NCBI RefSeq assembly: GCF_004682055.1
Contig: NZ_QUZU01000044.1
Location: forward strand, 1-47,762
Length of the DNA stretch: 47,762 nt
Direction of reading: 5' to 3'
Source of the DNA: Pseudomonas kairouanensis
GTDB taxonomy: Bacteria > Pseudomonadota > Gammaproteobacteria > Pseudomonadales > Pseudomonadaceae
In this document: positions 16,877-25,373 of the stretch, piece after piece
How the letters are laid out: each line of letters opens with the position of its first letter
How positions within the stretch are numbered: position 1 is the first letter of the stretch
Program-made: the position numbers and the translations under genes
Notes under the pieces: generated by a model
What the model was told of the DNA's origin: nothing
What the model saw: only the letters and a program-made list of their open reading frames with translations
Databases searched by the model: none

Positions 16877-18351
16877 GGCTGCAAACCCAACGCGGCGAGC
16901 AGGCGGTTTTTTTGCACCTTGCCGTAGTGGGAGCGCGGCAGCTCATCGATGAAGTAGACCCGGCGTGGCACCTTATAGCGCGACAGCCCGGTGCGGCAGT
17001 GGTCCATCAACTGTTGCGCCGAGAGTGGCTGGGAACCGTCCAGCACCACCGCTGCGCAGACTTGCTCGCCCCACTCCAGATCCGCCAGGCCGAATACGTG
17101 CACATCCTGCACGCCGGGATGGCTCATCAGGTTTTGTTCCACTTCGCCGGGCTGTACGGATTTGCCGCCGCTGCGGATGATGTCTTTGCAGCGCCCCAGC
17201 ACGCGCAACAGCCCATCGCTGTCGATACGGCCAAGATCGCCGCTGCGCAACCAGCCGTTGTCCAGGGTCTTGGCGCTGAGGGCATCCAATTGCCAGTAGC
17301 CGCTCATCAATTGCGGGCCGCCCAGCAGGATCTCGCCCAGGCCATTGGCGTCTGGCTGGTGGATACGGATCGCGGCGCTGAACAGCGGGCGACCGACCAC
17401 GCCTTCGCCACTGTCGCCAGTCGCGCGCACCGCTTGCATTTGCATGGGTGAGAGGTAGCAACTCCAGGGGGCTTCCGTCATGCCATAGAGCACGCCGATG
17501 CGCTCGGCGAACAGGCTGCACGAGCCTTCCAGTACCTCGCCGGTCAACGCGGCTGCGCCCACATCGAGGCTCTTGAACAGGGGCAGATCGGCGGGCGCCG
17601 AGCCGGTTTCGCGCAACAAACGCAGCAGTTGGGTCGGCACCAAAGAGCTGAAGGCCACGCGGTATTCAGTGAGCTGGGCGATAAAGGTCTTGCCGTCGAA
17701 GCGCCCGCCCAACACCACTTGCCCGCCGCTGAGCACATGGGCGAGCACCGCCACCGCCGCAATTGGCCACAGCGGGCGCACGTTGAGCAGTACATCCCCC
17801 ACCGCCGCGCCGCGGCCCATCACGATGTTCTGCAACACCGCGCACAGGCTGGCGTGCCGATGCATCACGGCCTTGGGCGTGCCGGTGGTGCCGCCGGTGT
17901 AGTTGAGCGAGGCCAAGGCTTGGGGCGATTGCGCCGGGCGCACCACGTTGTCGCCCGCCGCGCCTTGGGTGACGGCTTGCAGCGCCAGGGCTCGAATGCC
18001 CAGGCCTTGGGCGATGTCAGCGTAGGCCTCGGAAAACAGCAGCAAGGCCGCGCCCGCATCCTGCAACTGCGCCACCAGTTCGTGCGCCGACAGCGCCGGG
18101 TCCAGCGGCACCCGCACGCGGCCGGTGGCCATGCAGCCGTAGTCGGCCAGCAGATAGTCCACACTGGCGTCGGCCAGCAAGGCCACCCGTGCACCGGCCG
18201 GGATGTGCAGTTGATCCAACGCCTGGCCGACGCCGCTGAGGGCGCGATCCAGCTCGGCAAAGGTCAAGCTCCGTGAGCTGGCGGGTTCATGCAGGGCGAT
18301 TCGGTCCGGCCACTTGAAAGCGGCCTGACTCAGCAGCGTACTGATATCCAT
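16873..18351 (-). CDS. AMP-dependent acyl-CoA synthetase/ligase
   Basis: A 492-aa ANL-superfamily enzyme that activates a carboxylate to acyl-AMP and then acyl-CoA. The P-loop YTGGTTGTPK is at residues 151-160, VLYGMTEAPWSCYL is motif A5, the LRSGDLGRIDSDGLLRVLGRCKDIIRSGGKSV block carries the ribose-binding Asp and hinge, and the catalytic Lys is in GKVQKNRLL near the C-terminus. It is slightly shorter than typical 520-560-aa members but has all core motifs. The ATG at 18351 is two bases past the dehydrogenase stop; a GTG at 18360 would overlap that gene instead. It is in an operon with the zinc dehydrogenase. The carboxylate is unknown. Confidence 0.88.
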   Translation of the reverse strand: MDISTLLSQAAFKWPDRIALHEPASSRSLTFAELDRALSGVGQALDQLHIPAGARVALLADASVDYLLADYGCMATGRVRVPLDPALSAHELVAQLQDAGAALLLFSEAYADIAQGLGIRALALQAVTQGAAGDNVVRPAQSPQALASLNYTGGTTGTPKAVMHRHASLCAVLQNIVMGRGAAVGDVLLNVRPLWPIAAVAVLAHVLSGGQVVLGGRFDGKTFIAQLTEYRVAFSSLVPTQLLRLLRETGSAPADLPLFKSLDVGAAALTGEVLEGSCSLFAERIGVLYGMTEAPWSCYLSPMQMQAVRATGDSGEGVVGRPLFSAAIRIHQPDANGLGEILLGGPQLMSGYWQLDALSAKTLDNGWLRSGDLGRIDSDGLLRVLGRCKDIIRSGGKSVQPGEVEQNLMSHPGVQDVHVFGLADLEWGEQVCAAVVLDGSQPLSAQQLMDHCRTGLSRYKVPRRVYFIDELPRSHYGKVQKNRLLAALGLQP

Positions 18352-18353
18352 GC

Positions 18354-19376
18354 TTACCACCCACTCAACACAATGCGCCCAGTCACCTGGCGTGACTCCA
18401 ATAGGGCGTGGGCCTCAGCCACCTGGTGAAACGGCAGCACGCGGTCGATCAGCGGCTTGACCTGCCCACCCTTGATCAACGCCAGCGCCACGCGCACTTC
18501 TTCCAGGGTGGCGCTGCCCGAGCCCTGCACCCGCAGGCGGCGGCCAATCAACAGGCCGGGGTTGACCGGCACGGCGGCGGGCGCGACGTTGCCCAACACC
18601 ACCACGCGACCGCCGAGGGCCATGCTACGCAGGGTATCTTCCAGGGTGCTGCCGAGGTTTTCCATGGCCACATCAACGCCGCGCTTACCGGTGAGCTTCC
18701 ACACCTCGGCGCTGTAGCTGCCGCTGGCAACGATGACCTCATCGGCTCCCAGGCTGTGCAGGAACTCGCGTTTGCCAGCGCTGCCGGTGACCGCGATCAC
18801 CCGCGCACCGAAGGCTTTGGCCAGTTGAATCTGATGTGCCCCCAGGCCGCCGCTGGCGCCGTTGATCAACACGCTTTCGCCAGGCTTGAGCGCCGCTTCG
18901 CCGTGCAGCGCACGCACGCTGGTACCGATGGGGCACGAAGCCAGTGCGGCCTGCACGTAACCCAGCCCTTCGGGCAGTTCAATCGCGGAAATCGCCGGCA
19001 CCCGCAGGTATTGGGCATAGGCACCTTCGGTGTCCACCGAGGGCAGGCCGAGGGCCCGGCACAGGTCCTGGCGACCGCGCAGGCAGTCGCGGCACTGGCC
19101 GCAGAAACGCCGCTGATACACCACAACGCGAGCGCCAGTCGCCAGATGATGAACACCGGCGCCTACTTCGACCACTTCACCGGCCACTTCATGGCCCAGC
19201 ACCACGCCCGTGTGCGCCCCCGGCAGATGCCCGGCGCGGTGCAGCAGGTCGTGATGACACACCCCGGCCGCCTCGACTTTGACCAGCACTTCACCCGCGC
19301 CAACCTGCGGGGTGGGCACCTCCTCAACCTGCAATTGCTCCGGTCCGCCGAAGGCTTTTAGAACGATGGCTTTCAT
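18354..19376 (-). CDS. Zinc-dependent medium-chain alcohol dehydrogenase
   Basis: A 340-aa MDR-family NAD(P)-dependent oxidoreductase. Catalytic zinc ligands are in GVCHHDLLHRAGH (about 38-50), GHEVAGEVVEVG (about 62-73) and SCPIGTSVRAL (about 148). The four-cysteine structural zinc lobe is CGQCRDCLRGRQDLC (about 92-106). The cofactor-binding fold is INGASGGLGAHQIQLAKAFGARVIAVTGS. It begins the leftward operon with the CoA ligase and diverges from the crotonase at 19525. It could oxidise an alcohol to feed the ligase pathway, or act on an acyl-CoA intermediate; the sequence does not decide. Confidence 0.88.
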   Translation of the reverse strand: MKAIVLKAFGGPEQLQVEEVPTPQVGAGEVLVKVEAAGVCHHDLLHRAGHLPGAHTGVVLGHEVAGEVVEVGAGVHHLATGARVVVYQRRFCGQCRDCLRGRQDLCRALGLPSVDTEGAYAQYLRVPAISAIELPEGLGYVQAALASCPIGTSVRALHGEAALKPGESVLINGASGGLGAHQIQLAKAFGARVIAVTGSAGKREFLHSLGADEVIVASGSYSAEVWKLTGKRGVDVAMENLGSTLEDTLRSMALGGRVVVLGNVAPAAVPVNPGLLIGRRLRVQGSGSATLEEVRVALALIKGGQVKPLIDRVLPFHQVAEAHALLESRQVTGRIVLSGW

Positions 19377-19404
19377 TTTTTATAACCGTTTCTGACCCGA
19401 TAAG

Positions 19405-19434
19405 AATATGTTCATATAACAAACATATTGTTTG
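19405..19434. promoter_or_regulatory. Overlapping palindromes, candidate IclR operator
   Basis: Two nested symmetric sites lie between the divergent dehydrogenase and crotonase genes. AATATGTT at 19405-19412 pairs with AACATATT at 19422-19429 (9-nt spacer). CAAACATATTGTTTG at 19420-19434 is a perfect 15-bp palindrome of the 6+3+6 form common for IclR-family sites. The AT-rich block probably also contains the promoters. The link to the IclR gene is inferred. Confidence 0.6.
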
Positions 19435-19524
19435 CATTGTGCACATGCTTTAAGTTTTCCTCACTTTGACGCGGACCTCAAGGGGCAATCGCGTCTTTCT
19501 TTCACACCTGATGAAAAGCACTTC

Positions 19525-20226
19525 ATGACAGTCGAATACCAAACAATGGGCGAAGGCATCCTGGTGGTTACCCTCAACCGCCAGGAACGTCTCAATGCGC
19601 TGGACAGCCAGGCCAAGCACGAGCTGGCCGAGGTGTGGCAACGCGCCCAACACGACAGCGCCGTGCGTGCCATCGTGCTGCGCGGCGCCGGTGAGCGGGC
19701 GTTTTGCGCCGGTTCCGACCTCAAGGAAATCGAAGCTACCGGCGAAACCGTCAGCAGCGACGTACTGGCCCGTGCCCTGCCCGGCGTCGGCAATGACCTG
19801 AGCAAACCGGTGATTGCCGCGTTGCACGGCCACACCCTGGGCTTGGGCATCAGCCTGGCGATTCACTGCGATTTCCGTATTGCCCACCACGACACGCGCT
19901 TTCACTTCCCGGAAGTGCAGCACGGCATGTTGTCCGGCTTCAGCGCGATCACCCTGCCCAGCCTGATCGGCGAAGCAGCGGCCCTGGATATCATGCTCAG
20001 CGCACGCAAGTTCGACGCCCAGGAGGCGCTGGCCATCGGCCTGGTCAACCAGGTGGTGGATGACGCCTACGCCAGTTCGCTGGAACTGGCCGCACGCCTG
20101 GCCAGCCACTCCGCCAAGGCGGTGGAGTGGACCAAGATGCTGCTGCTGGCCGAACGCAAAGGCCGCTTGATCCGGCAGATGGCACTGGTCGACCAGGCCC
20201 GCCAGGACGTGATGCTGGGGCGCTGA
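19525..20226 (+). CDS. Enoyl-CoA hydratase/isomerase (crotonase) family protein
   Basis: A 233-aa crotonase-fold protein. The CoA-binding/oxyanion-hole motifs are RAFCAGSDLKEIE (about 58-70) and ALHGHTLGLGISLAIHCDF (about 99-117). The second catalytic Glu is kept (FHFPEVQHG, Glu130), but the position of the first hydratase Glu, 20 residues earlier in GGGCELA of true hydratases, is Ser110. A classical hydratase mechanism is therefore unlikely; isomerase, thioesterase, hydrolase or lyase activity is possible. The ATG at 19525 begins the conserved N-terminus. It is divergent from the ligase/dehydrogenase operon, and the TonB receptor follows 106 bases downstream with no clear terminator, so it may be first in that operon. 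Confidence 0.85.
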   Translation: MTVEYQTMGEGILVVTLNRQERLNALDSQAKHELAEVWQRAQHDSAVRAIVLRGAGERAFCAGSDLKEIEATGETVSSDVLARALPGVGNDLSKPVIAALHGHTLGLGISLAIHCDFRIAHHDTRFHFPEVQHGMLSGFSAITLPSLIGEAAALDIMLSARKFDAQEALAIGLVNQVVDDAYASSLELAARLASHSAKAVEWTKMLLLAERKGRLIRQMALVDQARQDVMLGR

Positions 20227-20332
20227 CCCCTCCCCCATAACTAGAAACAGCCAACACCCAAGCCTCCCCAGTACTGTCAGGAACTCCCACCACCAGGAAT
20301 GGAAAGCGGCACCTAAACATTGGAGCCTCACC

Positions 20333-22846
20333 ATGTCTCGCCCTAACACCCGCTTGCGTCCCAGGCTCAGCCTGCTGACGGTCGGCATCCTTGGCCTGTG
20401 CACCCAACACGCGGCCCAGGCTGAAGAGAAATCCCTGAGCAGCGATACCGCCCTGCAAACCGTGGTGGTCACCGGTGCCCGGGACAGCGGCCGCACCGTA
20501 GCCAAGAGCCTGGCGCCGATCGATGTGATCAGCGCCGACGACCTCGCCCGTTCCGGCAAGCAGAACCTGCGGGACGCCCTGGCGGCCAGCGTGCCGTCCT
20601 ATACCAACGCAGCCGGCTTCACCGGTGGCACCGGGTTGTCGGTCAAGTCCGCCACCCTGCGCGGCCTGGGCGGCAACCATGTGCTGGTGCTGGTCAATGG
20701 CAAGCGTCGCCACAACACCTCGCTGATTTTTGTGCAGACCGCCGCCACGTCCAGCGGCCAGTCCCCTGCCGACCTCGACCTGATCCCCATCGCCGCCGTC
20801 GACCATGTGGAAGTGCTGCGTGACGGCGCAGCGGCGCAGTACGGTTCGGACGCCATCGCGGGGGTGATCAACATCATCCTCAAGCGCAACCATTCCGGCG
20901 GCAGCGGCAGTGCCTTGTACGGGCAGTACGCCAATCGCGTGGGCGGCAAGGGCAACTTCGGTGCCCGGGGCCAGGGCCAGGTCAACCAGGGGTTCGAGTT
21001 GCCCAATGATGGTTTCTTCAGCCTCAGCGCGGACGTCGGCATCCAGGAAAGCTCCAACGTGGCCGGTGCCGTACCGGATCGCACCAGCATCTATTTCCGC
21101 CAGAACGGCCAGCCCGACCCGCGCGAAACCAGCGAAAGCCGCTATCGCCAACAGTTGGGCCAGCCGCGTTCACAAACCTACAACTTCGGCTACAACGCCG
21201 AGCTGCCGCTGAACGAGGACTACACGCTGTATTCGTTCTCCACCCTCAGCCACCGCAACTCCACCAGTTGGGGCACTTACCGTACGGCCAACTCGCCGCA
21301 GAACATTGTCTCGGTGTACCCGGACGGTTTCTCGCCGCGCTTTGTGGTGGAAGAAGATGACTTCCAGAGCGTGTTCGGCGTGCGTAACGACGACCTGCTC
21401 GGCTGGGCCTGGGACTTGAGCACCAGCTACGGCTACAACAATGCCAACACCCGCAACGAGCGGTCGCTGAACCCCTCCCTGGGGCCCAACAGCCCGCAGA
21501 ACATGGACGGCGGCAACCTGATCGCCAGCCAGTGGACTAACAACCTCGACCTGACCCGCTCATTCGACACCGGTTTGTTCGCCAAGCCGCTGAACGTGTC
21601 CACGGGCCTGGAATTCCGTCGTGACGGTTTCGAGATCCAGGCCGGTGAATACGCCTCCTACGCCGATGGCGGCTACGTGTTCCCCGCCGGCAGCCCGTTG
21701 GCCGGCCAACGCCCCAACCCCGGCGCACCCGGGCTGGTGGGTTTCACCCCGGCGGATGCGCATAACTATTCGCGCACCAACACCGCCGGCTACGTGGACT
21801 TCAGCCAGAGCCTTACCGACAAGTGGGACGTAAGCCTGGCCGGGCGTTTTGAGCACTACAGCGATTTTGGCGACACCGGCAGCGGCAAGCTCTCCACGCG
21901 CTATGCCTTTACCCCGCAATTCGCCGTGCGCGGTACGGTGAGCAACGGCTTCCGCGCGCCGTCCCTGCAACAGCAGTTCTACTCATCATCGCTGACCGCC
22001 TGGCGCACCAGCCCGCTCAACGGGCAACTGGAGCAGGCCACCACGCGCTACGTCACCGTCAACGATCCGGCTGGCCAGGCCTTGGGCGCCAAGCAGCTCA
22101 AGCCTGAACGCTCGATGAACTACAGCCTCGGGTTTGTGGCAACGCCCACCGAGAACCTGGACGTCACCGTCGACCTGTACCAGATCGACATCAAGGACCG
22201 CATCCTGCAAACCAGTAACCTGCAAGGCACTGCAGTATCCAACGTACTCGCAGCCGCTGGCCTGAACCCGAACCAGATCGTCTCCTACTTCGGCAACCTG
22301 GCCGATACGCGCACCCGTGGCATCGACCTGGTGGCGGACTACCGCTACGACCTGGGCCGCTATGGCAAGACCAAGTGGACCTTGCTCAGCAACCAGAGCC
22401 TGCAGACCATCGAGAAAATCAAGGAACCGTCGGCACTCGCCGGCACCGGTGTGAGCGCCGTGGGCCGCGACCGCCAGGGCAACCTGACCTCGGCGTACCC
22501 GAAGAACACCACCTCCCTCAATGCCGCCTGGCAGTTGGGAGACTTCGAGGTCAACCTCAAGGAAACCCGCTACTCCAAGGTCACCGGGCGCAACCAGATT
22601 GCCGCCAGCCGCGATGAAGTGGTCAAGCCTGCGTTCATCACCGACCTGAGCGTGGGTTACTGGTTGAGCGATGCGGTGAAAGTCACCGTGGGCGGCGAAA
22701 ACATCTTCGACAAGCGCCCCGAGCAGTTGAATGACGAAGCCAAGCGCTTCTACTTCTTCCCCACCGACAACCCGACCTACAGCTGGTACTCGCCTTACGG
22801 CCTGGAAGGCGCGTACTACTTCGCTAAAGTCGACGTGAGCTGGTAA
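20333..22846 (+). CDS. TonB-dependent outer-membrane receptor
   Basis: An 837-aa receptor. The signal peptide is residues 1-30 (LLTVGILGLCTQHAAQA). A TonB-box-like LQTVVVTGA (about 43-51) precedes the plug (SLAPIDVISADDLARSGKQNLRDAL; VEVLRDGAAAQYGSDAIAGVINIILKRN, about 160-187), then a barrel ending in Trp (VDVSW), an allowed aromatic terminus. There is no STN domain. The RDGAAAQYGSDAIAG plug type is widespread in receptors not linked to siderophores. The ATG has a GGAG site 8 bases upstream. Its stop overlaps the MFS start by one base (TAATG), so uptake through this receptor and the transporter is coupled. The substrate is unknown; the SfnB-like and M20 genes suggest an amide-linked organosulfur compound. 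Confidence 0.92.
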   Translation: MSRPNTRLRPRLSLLTVGILGLCTQHAAQAEEKSLSSDTALQTVVVTGARDSGRTVAKSLAPIDVISADDLARSGKQNLRDALAASVPSYTNAAGFTGGTGLSVKSATLRGLGGNHVLVLVNGKRRHNTSLIFVQTAATSSGQSPADLDLIPIAAVDHVEVLRDGAAAQYGSDAIAGVINIILKRNHSGGSGSALYGQYANRVGGKGNFGARGQGQVNQGFELPNDGFFSLSADVGIQESSNVAGAVPDRTSIYFRQNGQPDPRETSESRYRQQLGQPRSQTYNFGYNAELPLNEDYTLYSFSTLSHRNSTSWGTYRTANSPQNIVSVYPDGFSPRFVVEEDDFQSVFGVRNDDLLGWAWDLSTSYGYNNANTRNERSLNPSLGPNSPQNMDGGNLIASQWTNNLDLTRSFDTGLFAKPLNVSTGLEFRRDGFEIQAGEYASYADGGYVFPAGSPLAGQRPNPGAPGLVGFTPADAHNYSRTNTAGYVDFSQSLTDKWDVSLAGRFEHYSDFGDTGSGKLSTRYAFTPQFAVRGTVSNGFRAPSLQQQFYSSSLTAWRTSPLNGQLEQATTRYVTVNDPAGQALGAKQLKPERSMNYSLGFVATPTENLDVTVDLYQIDIKDRILQTSNLQGTAVSNVLAAAGLNPNQIVSYFGNLADTRTRGIDLVADYRYDLGRYGKTKWTLLSNQSLQTIEKIKEPSALAGTGVSAVGRDRQGNLTSAYPKNTTSLNAAWQLGDFEVNLKETRYSKVTGRNQIAASRDEVVKPAFITDLSVGYWLSDAVKVTVGGENIFDKRPEQLNDEAKRFYFFPTDNPTYSWYSPYGLEGAYYFAKVDVSW

Positions 22847-24159
22847 TGACTAACTACGAACGCCCGGCGGCCGCCTTCGACCAGCGCCTGTACCGCAAAC
22901 TGGCGTGGCGGATCATGCCGTTCCTGTTTCTGTGCTTTGTGCTCAATTGGCTGGACCGGGTCAACATCAGCTTTGCGCATTTGCAGTTCAAGACTGACCT
23001 GAACATCAGCGACGCCACGTTCGGCATCATCGTCGGGGTGTTCTCCATCGGTTACCTGCTGTTCGAGATCCCCAGCAACCTGCTGCTGGAAAAGATCGGC
23101 GCGAAAAAAACCATGATGCGTATCATGGTGCTGTGGGGCCTGGTGACCATCGCCACCGCGTTTGCCCAGACCCCGGCGCAGTTCTATGTGCTGCGGGTGC
23201 TGTTGGGGGCGGCCGAGGCCGGGTTCTTTCCGGGGGTGATCCTGTACCTCACCTACTGGTTTCCGGCCAGCCACCGGGCACGCATCACCTCGCGCTTCAT
23301 CATGGCGATTGCGGTGTGCGGGATCATCGGCGGGCCGCTGTCCACCAGCATCATGGGGCACTTCGCGGGCGTCGGCGGGTTTACCGGCTGGCAATGGCTG
23401 TTCGTGATCACCGGCATTCCGCCGGTGCTCGCGGGGTTGTTCGCCTGGTACTGGCTGGACGACAAACCCGCGTCGGCCAATTGGTTGAGCGCCGATGAAA
23501 AAGCCGCCATCGAACAGGCCCTGGCCCAAGAGCGCCAGCAACGTAAACCCGGCGGGCACACACGCTTTGTGGAGGCGCTGAAGGATCGCAAGGTGTGGTT
23601 CATCACCCTGGCGTACTGCCTGACCATCATGTGCACCGGCAACGTCACCAATATTTGGGCGCCGTCGATCATCCGCGACTCCGGGGTGAGCAACCTTGGG
23701 CAACTGGGCATGCTGTCGGCCCTGCCCTATGTGATCGGCGTGGGCGTGATGCTGTGGGCGTGCCGGCATTCGGATGTGCAGCAAGAGCGGCGTTGGCACT
23801 TCGCCGTGGGCGGCCTGACGGCGGCGCTGGCGATGCTGGTACTGCCCAATTTTCTATTCAGCCCATATTCGGCGATTGCCGTGCTGACCCTGATGACCAG
23901 CGGTTACCTGGTGGCCACGGCGATTTTCTGGACCATCCCCACCTACTACCTGTCGGACCACGCCAAGGCCGCCGGCCTGGCGCTGGTCAATTGCTGCGGG
24001 CAGATCAGCAGCCTGCTCACGCCGATCATGATCGGCGCGATCAAGACCTCCACCGGCAGCATCAGCCTGGCGTTGTATATCGTCGCGGCACTGGTGGCCA
24101 CCGGCACATTGATCCTGTTGTTCGGCGTTCCACGCAGCGCCCTGCGCGACGCTTCCTGA
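22846..24159 (+). CDS. MFS transporter, anion:cation symporter (ACS) family
   Basis: A 437-aa, 12-helix major facilitator. Family marks are NWLDRVNISFAHLQF near residues 32-46 and the loop between helices 2 and 3 (LLEKIGAKKTMMRIMVLWG, about 84-102). RVLLGAAEAGFFPGVILYLTYWFPASHRAR (about 122-151) is the ACS/phthalate-permease signature. The family moves organic anions such as phthalate, hydroxyphenylacetate, tartrate and hexuronates with protons. It starts on the last base of the receptor stop and is 21 bases before the oxygenase. It probably imports the receptor ligand or the periplasmic hydrolysis product. Confidence 0.9.
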   Translation: MTNYERPAAAFDQRLYRKLAWRIMPFLFLCFVLNWLDRVNISFAHLQFKTDLNISDATFGIIVGVFSIGYLLFEIPSNLLLEKIGAKKTMMRIMVLWGLVTIATAFAQTPAQFYVLRVLLGAAEAGFFPGVILYLTYWFPASHRARITSRFIMAIAVCGIIGGPLSTSIMGHFAGVGGFTGWQWLFVITGIPPVLAGLFAWYWLDDKPASANWLSADEKAAIEQALAQERQQRKPGGHTRFVEALKDRKVWFITLAYCLTIMCTGNVTNIWAPSIIRDSGVSNLGQLGMLSALPYVIGVGVMLWACRHSDVQQERRWHFAVGGLTAALAMLVLPNFLFSPYSAIAVLTLMTSGYLVATAIFWTIPTYYLSDHAKAAGLALVNCCGQISSLLTPIMIGAIKTSTGSISLALYIVAALVATGTLILLFGVPRSALRDAS

Positions 24160-24180
24160 CCTTTTTTGATGGACATCTTC

Positions 24181-25365
24181 ATGACCGATTACCTTGCCCT
24201 CGCCCACCAACTCGCCGCGCAGATCCAACCCCGCGCCGCCGAACGCGATGCGGGGCGGATCTTGCCGTATGCCCAGCTCGACCTGATCCGCGAGTCGGGC
24301 CTGGGCGCCGCGCGGGTGCCCACTGAGTTGGGCGGCGGTGACGTCAGCCAGCTGCAAGTGGCGCAGATTTTTATCACGCTGGCCAAGGCCGATCCGAGTG
24401 TGGCACAGGCGTTGTTCCCGCACTTCGCCACCGTTGAACACCTGCGCCTGATCGCCAACCCGGCGCAGCAGCGCGAGTACCTCGGCGCGTTTGCCGAGCG
24501 CCAGTTATCGTCGGGGGCGATTGCCGAGCGCAGCGGCACCTTTCGCGGCGAAATCCACACACGGCTGGAGCGGCGCGGCGACCAGCTGGTGCTCAATGGC
24601 AGCAAGTTCTACAGCACCGGCTGCCTGTTTGCCGATTTGCTGAAAATCCAGGCGGTGGACGAGGCCGGCAACGCGGTGTACGTGATGCTGCCCGCCGACA
24701 CCCCTGGCATTACGTTGCTCGATGACTGGGACGGCATGGGCCAGCGCGTCACCGCCAGCGGCAGCACCTTGCTGGAGAATGTACCGGTGCGTGCCGAACA
24801 GGTCATCCCCTTGGCGCAGTGGTACCAGCGCCGCAACTACATCGGCGCCAGCGCGCAGCTGATCCACTGCGCGCTGGATGTGGGCATTGGCCTGGCGGCT
24901 TTGGATGATGCGGTGGCGTGGGCGCGCAGTGGCACGCGGCCGGTGCGCGAAAGTGGCGTGGATTCGGCGCGCCAGGATCCGTACATCCTGCACACCCTGG
25001 GCGACCTGGCCGCGCGTATTCATGGCGCCGAAGCACTGGTGGAGAAAGCCGCCGGTGCGGTGGACCTGGCGGCGCGCACGCAATTGCAGGTCCTAGCCGA
25101 GGGTGAGGCGCTGGAGGCCATTTTGGTGAAGTCTTCGATTGCAGTGGCCGAAGCCAAGATCGCCTCGACCCGCGCCGCGCTGTTTGTGTGCGAGCGGTTA
25201 TATGAGGTCGGCGGCGCCGCCACCACCCAGTCGCGCTACAACTTCGACCGCCACTGGCGCAACGCGCGCACCCACACCACCCATGACGCCCTGGCCTACA
25301 AGTACAAGGCCATCGGTGATTACCTGCTGAACGCCAAGGCGCCGCCGATTGCGTTTACTTATTGA
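24181..25365 (+). CDS. SfnB-family sulfur-acquisition oxidoreductase (acyl-CoA-dehydrogenase fold)
   Basis: A 394-aa flavoprotein of the acyl-CoA-dehydrogenase/DszC fold. Recognised blocks are ERDAGRILPYAQLDLIRESGLGAARVPTELGG (about 20-51), AIAERSGTFRGEIHTRLERRGDQLVLNGSKFYSTG (about 113-147), DDWDGMGQRVTASGSTLLENV (about 181-201) and the C-terminal FDRHWRNARTHTTHDALAYK. The last is the FMN-monooxygenase version of the family, used in desulfurisation (SfnB, DszC) rather than beta-oxidation. The ATG at 24181 is preferred; an in-frame ATG at 24169 adds four residues and both have weak ribosome sites. It lies between the MFS and M20 genes in one operon. It would need reduced flavin from an unlinked reductase. 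The exact substrate is not known. Confidence 0.87.
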   Translation: MTDYLALAHQLAAQIQPRAAERDAGRILPYAQLDLIRESGLGAARVPTELGGGDVSQLQVAQIFITLAKADPSVAQALFPHFATVEHLRLIANPAQQREYLGAFAERQLSSGAIAERSGTFRGEIHTRLERRGDQLVLNGSKFYSTGCLFADLLKIQAVDEAGNAVYVMLPADTPGITLLDDWDGMGQRVTASGSTLLENVPVRAEQVIPLAQWYQRRNYIGASAQLIHCALDVGIGLAALDDAVAWARSGTRPVRESGVDSARQDPYILHTLGDLAARIHGAEALVEKAAGAVDLAARTQLQVLAEGEALEAILVKSSIAVAEAKIASTRAALFVCERLYEVGGAATTQSRYNFDRHWRNARTHTTHDALAYKYKAIGDYLLNAKAPPIAFTY

Positions 25366-25373
25366 GCCCGGAC

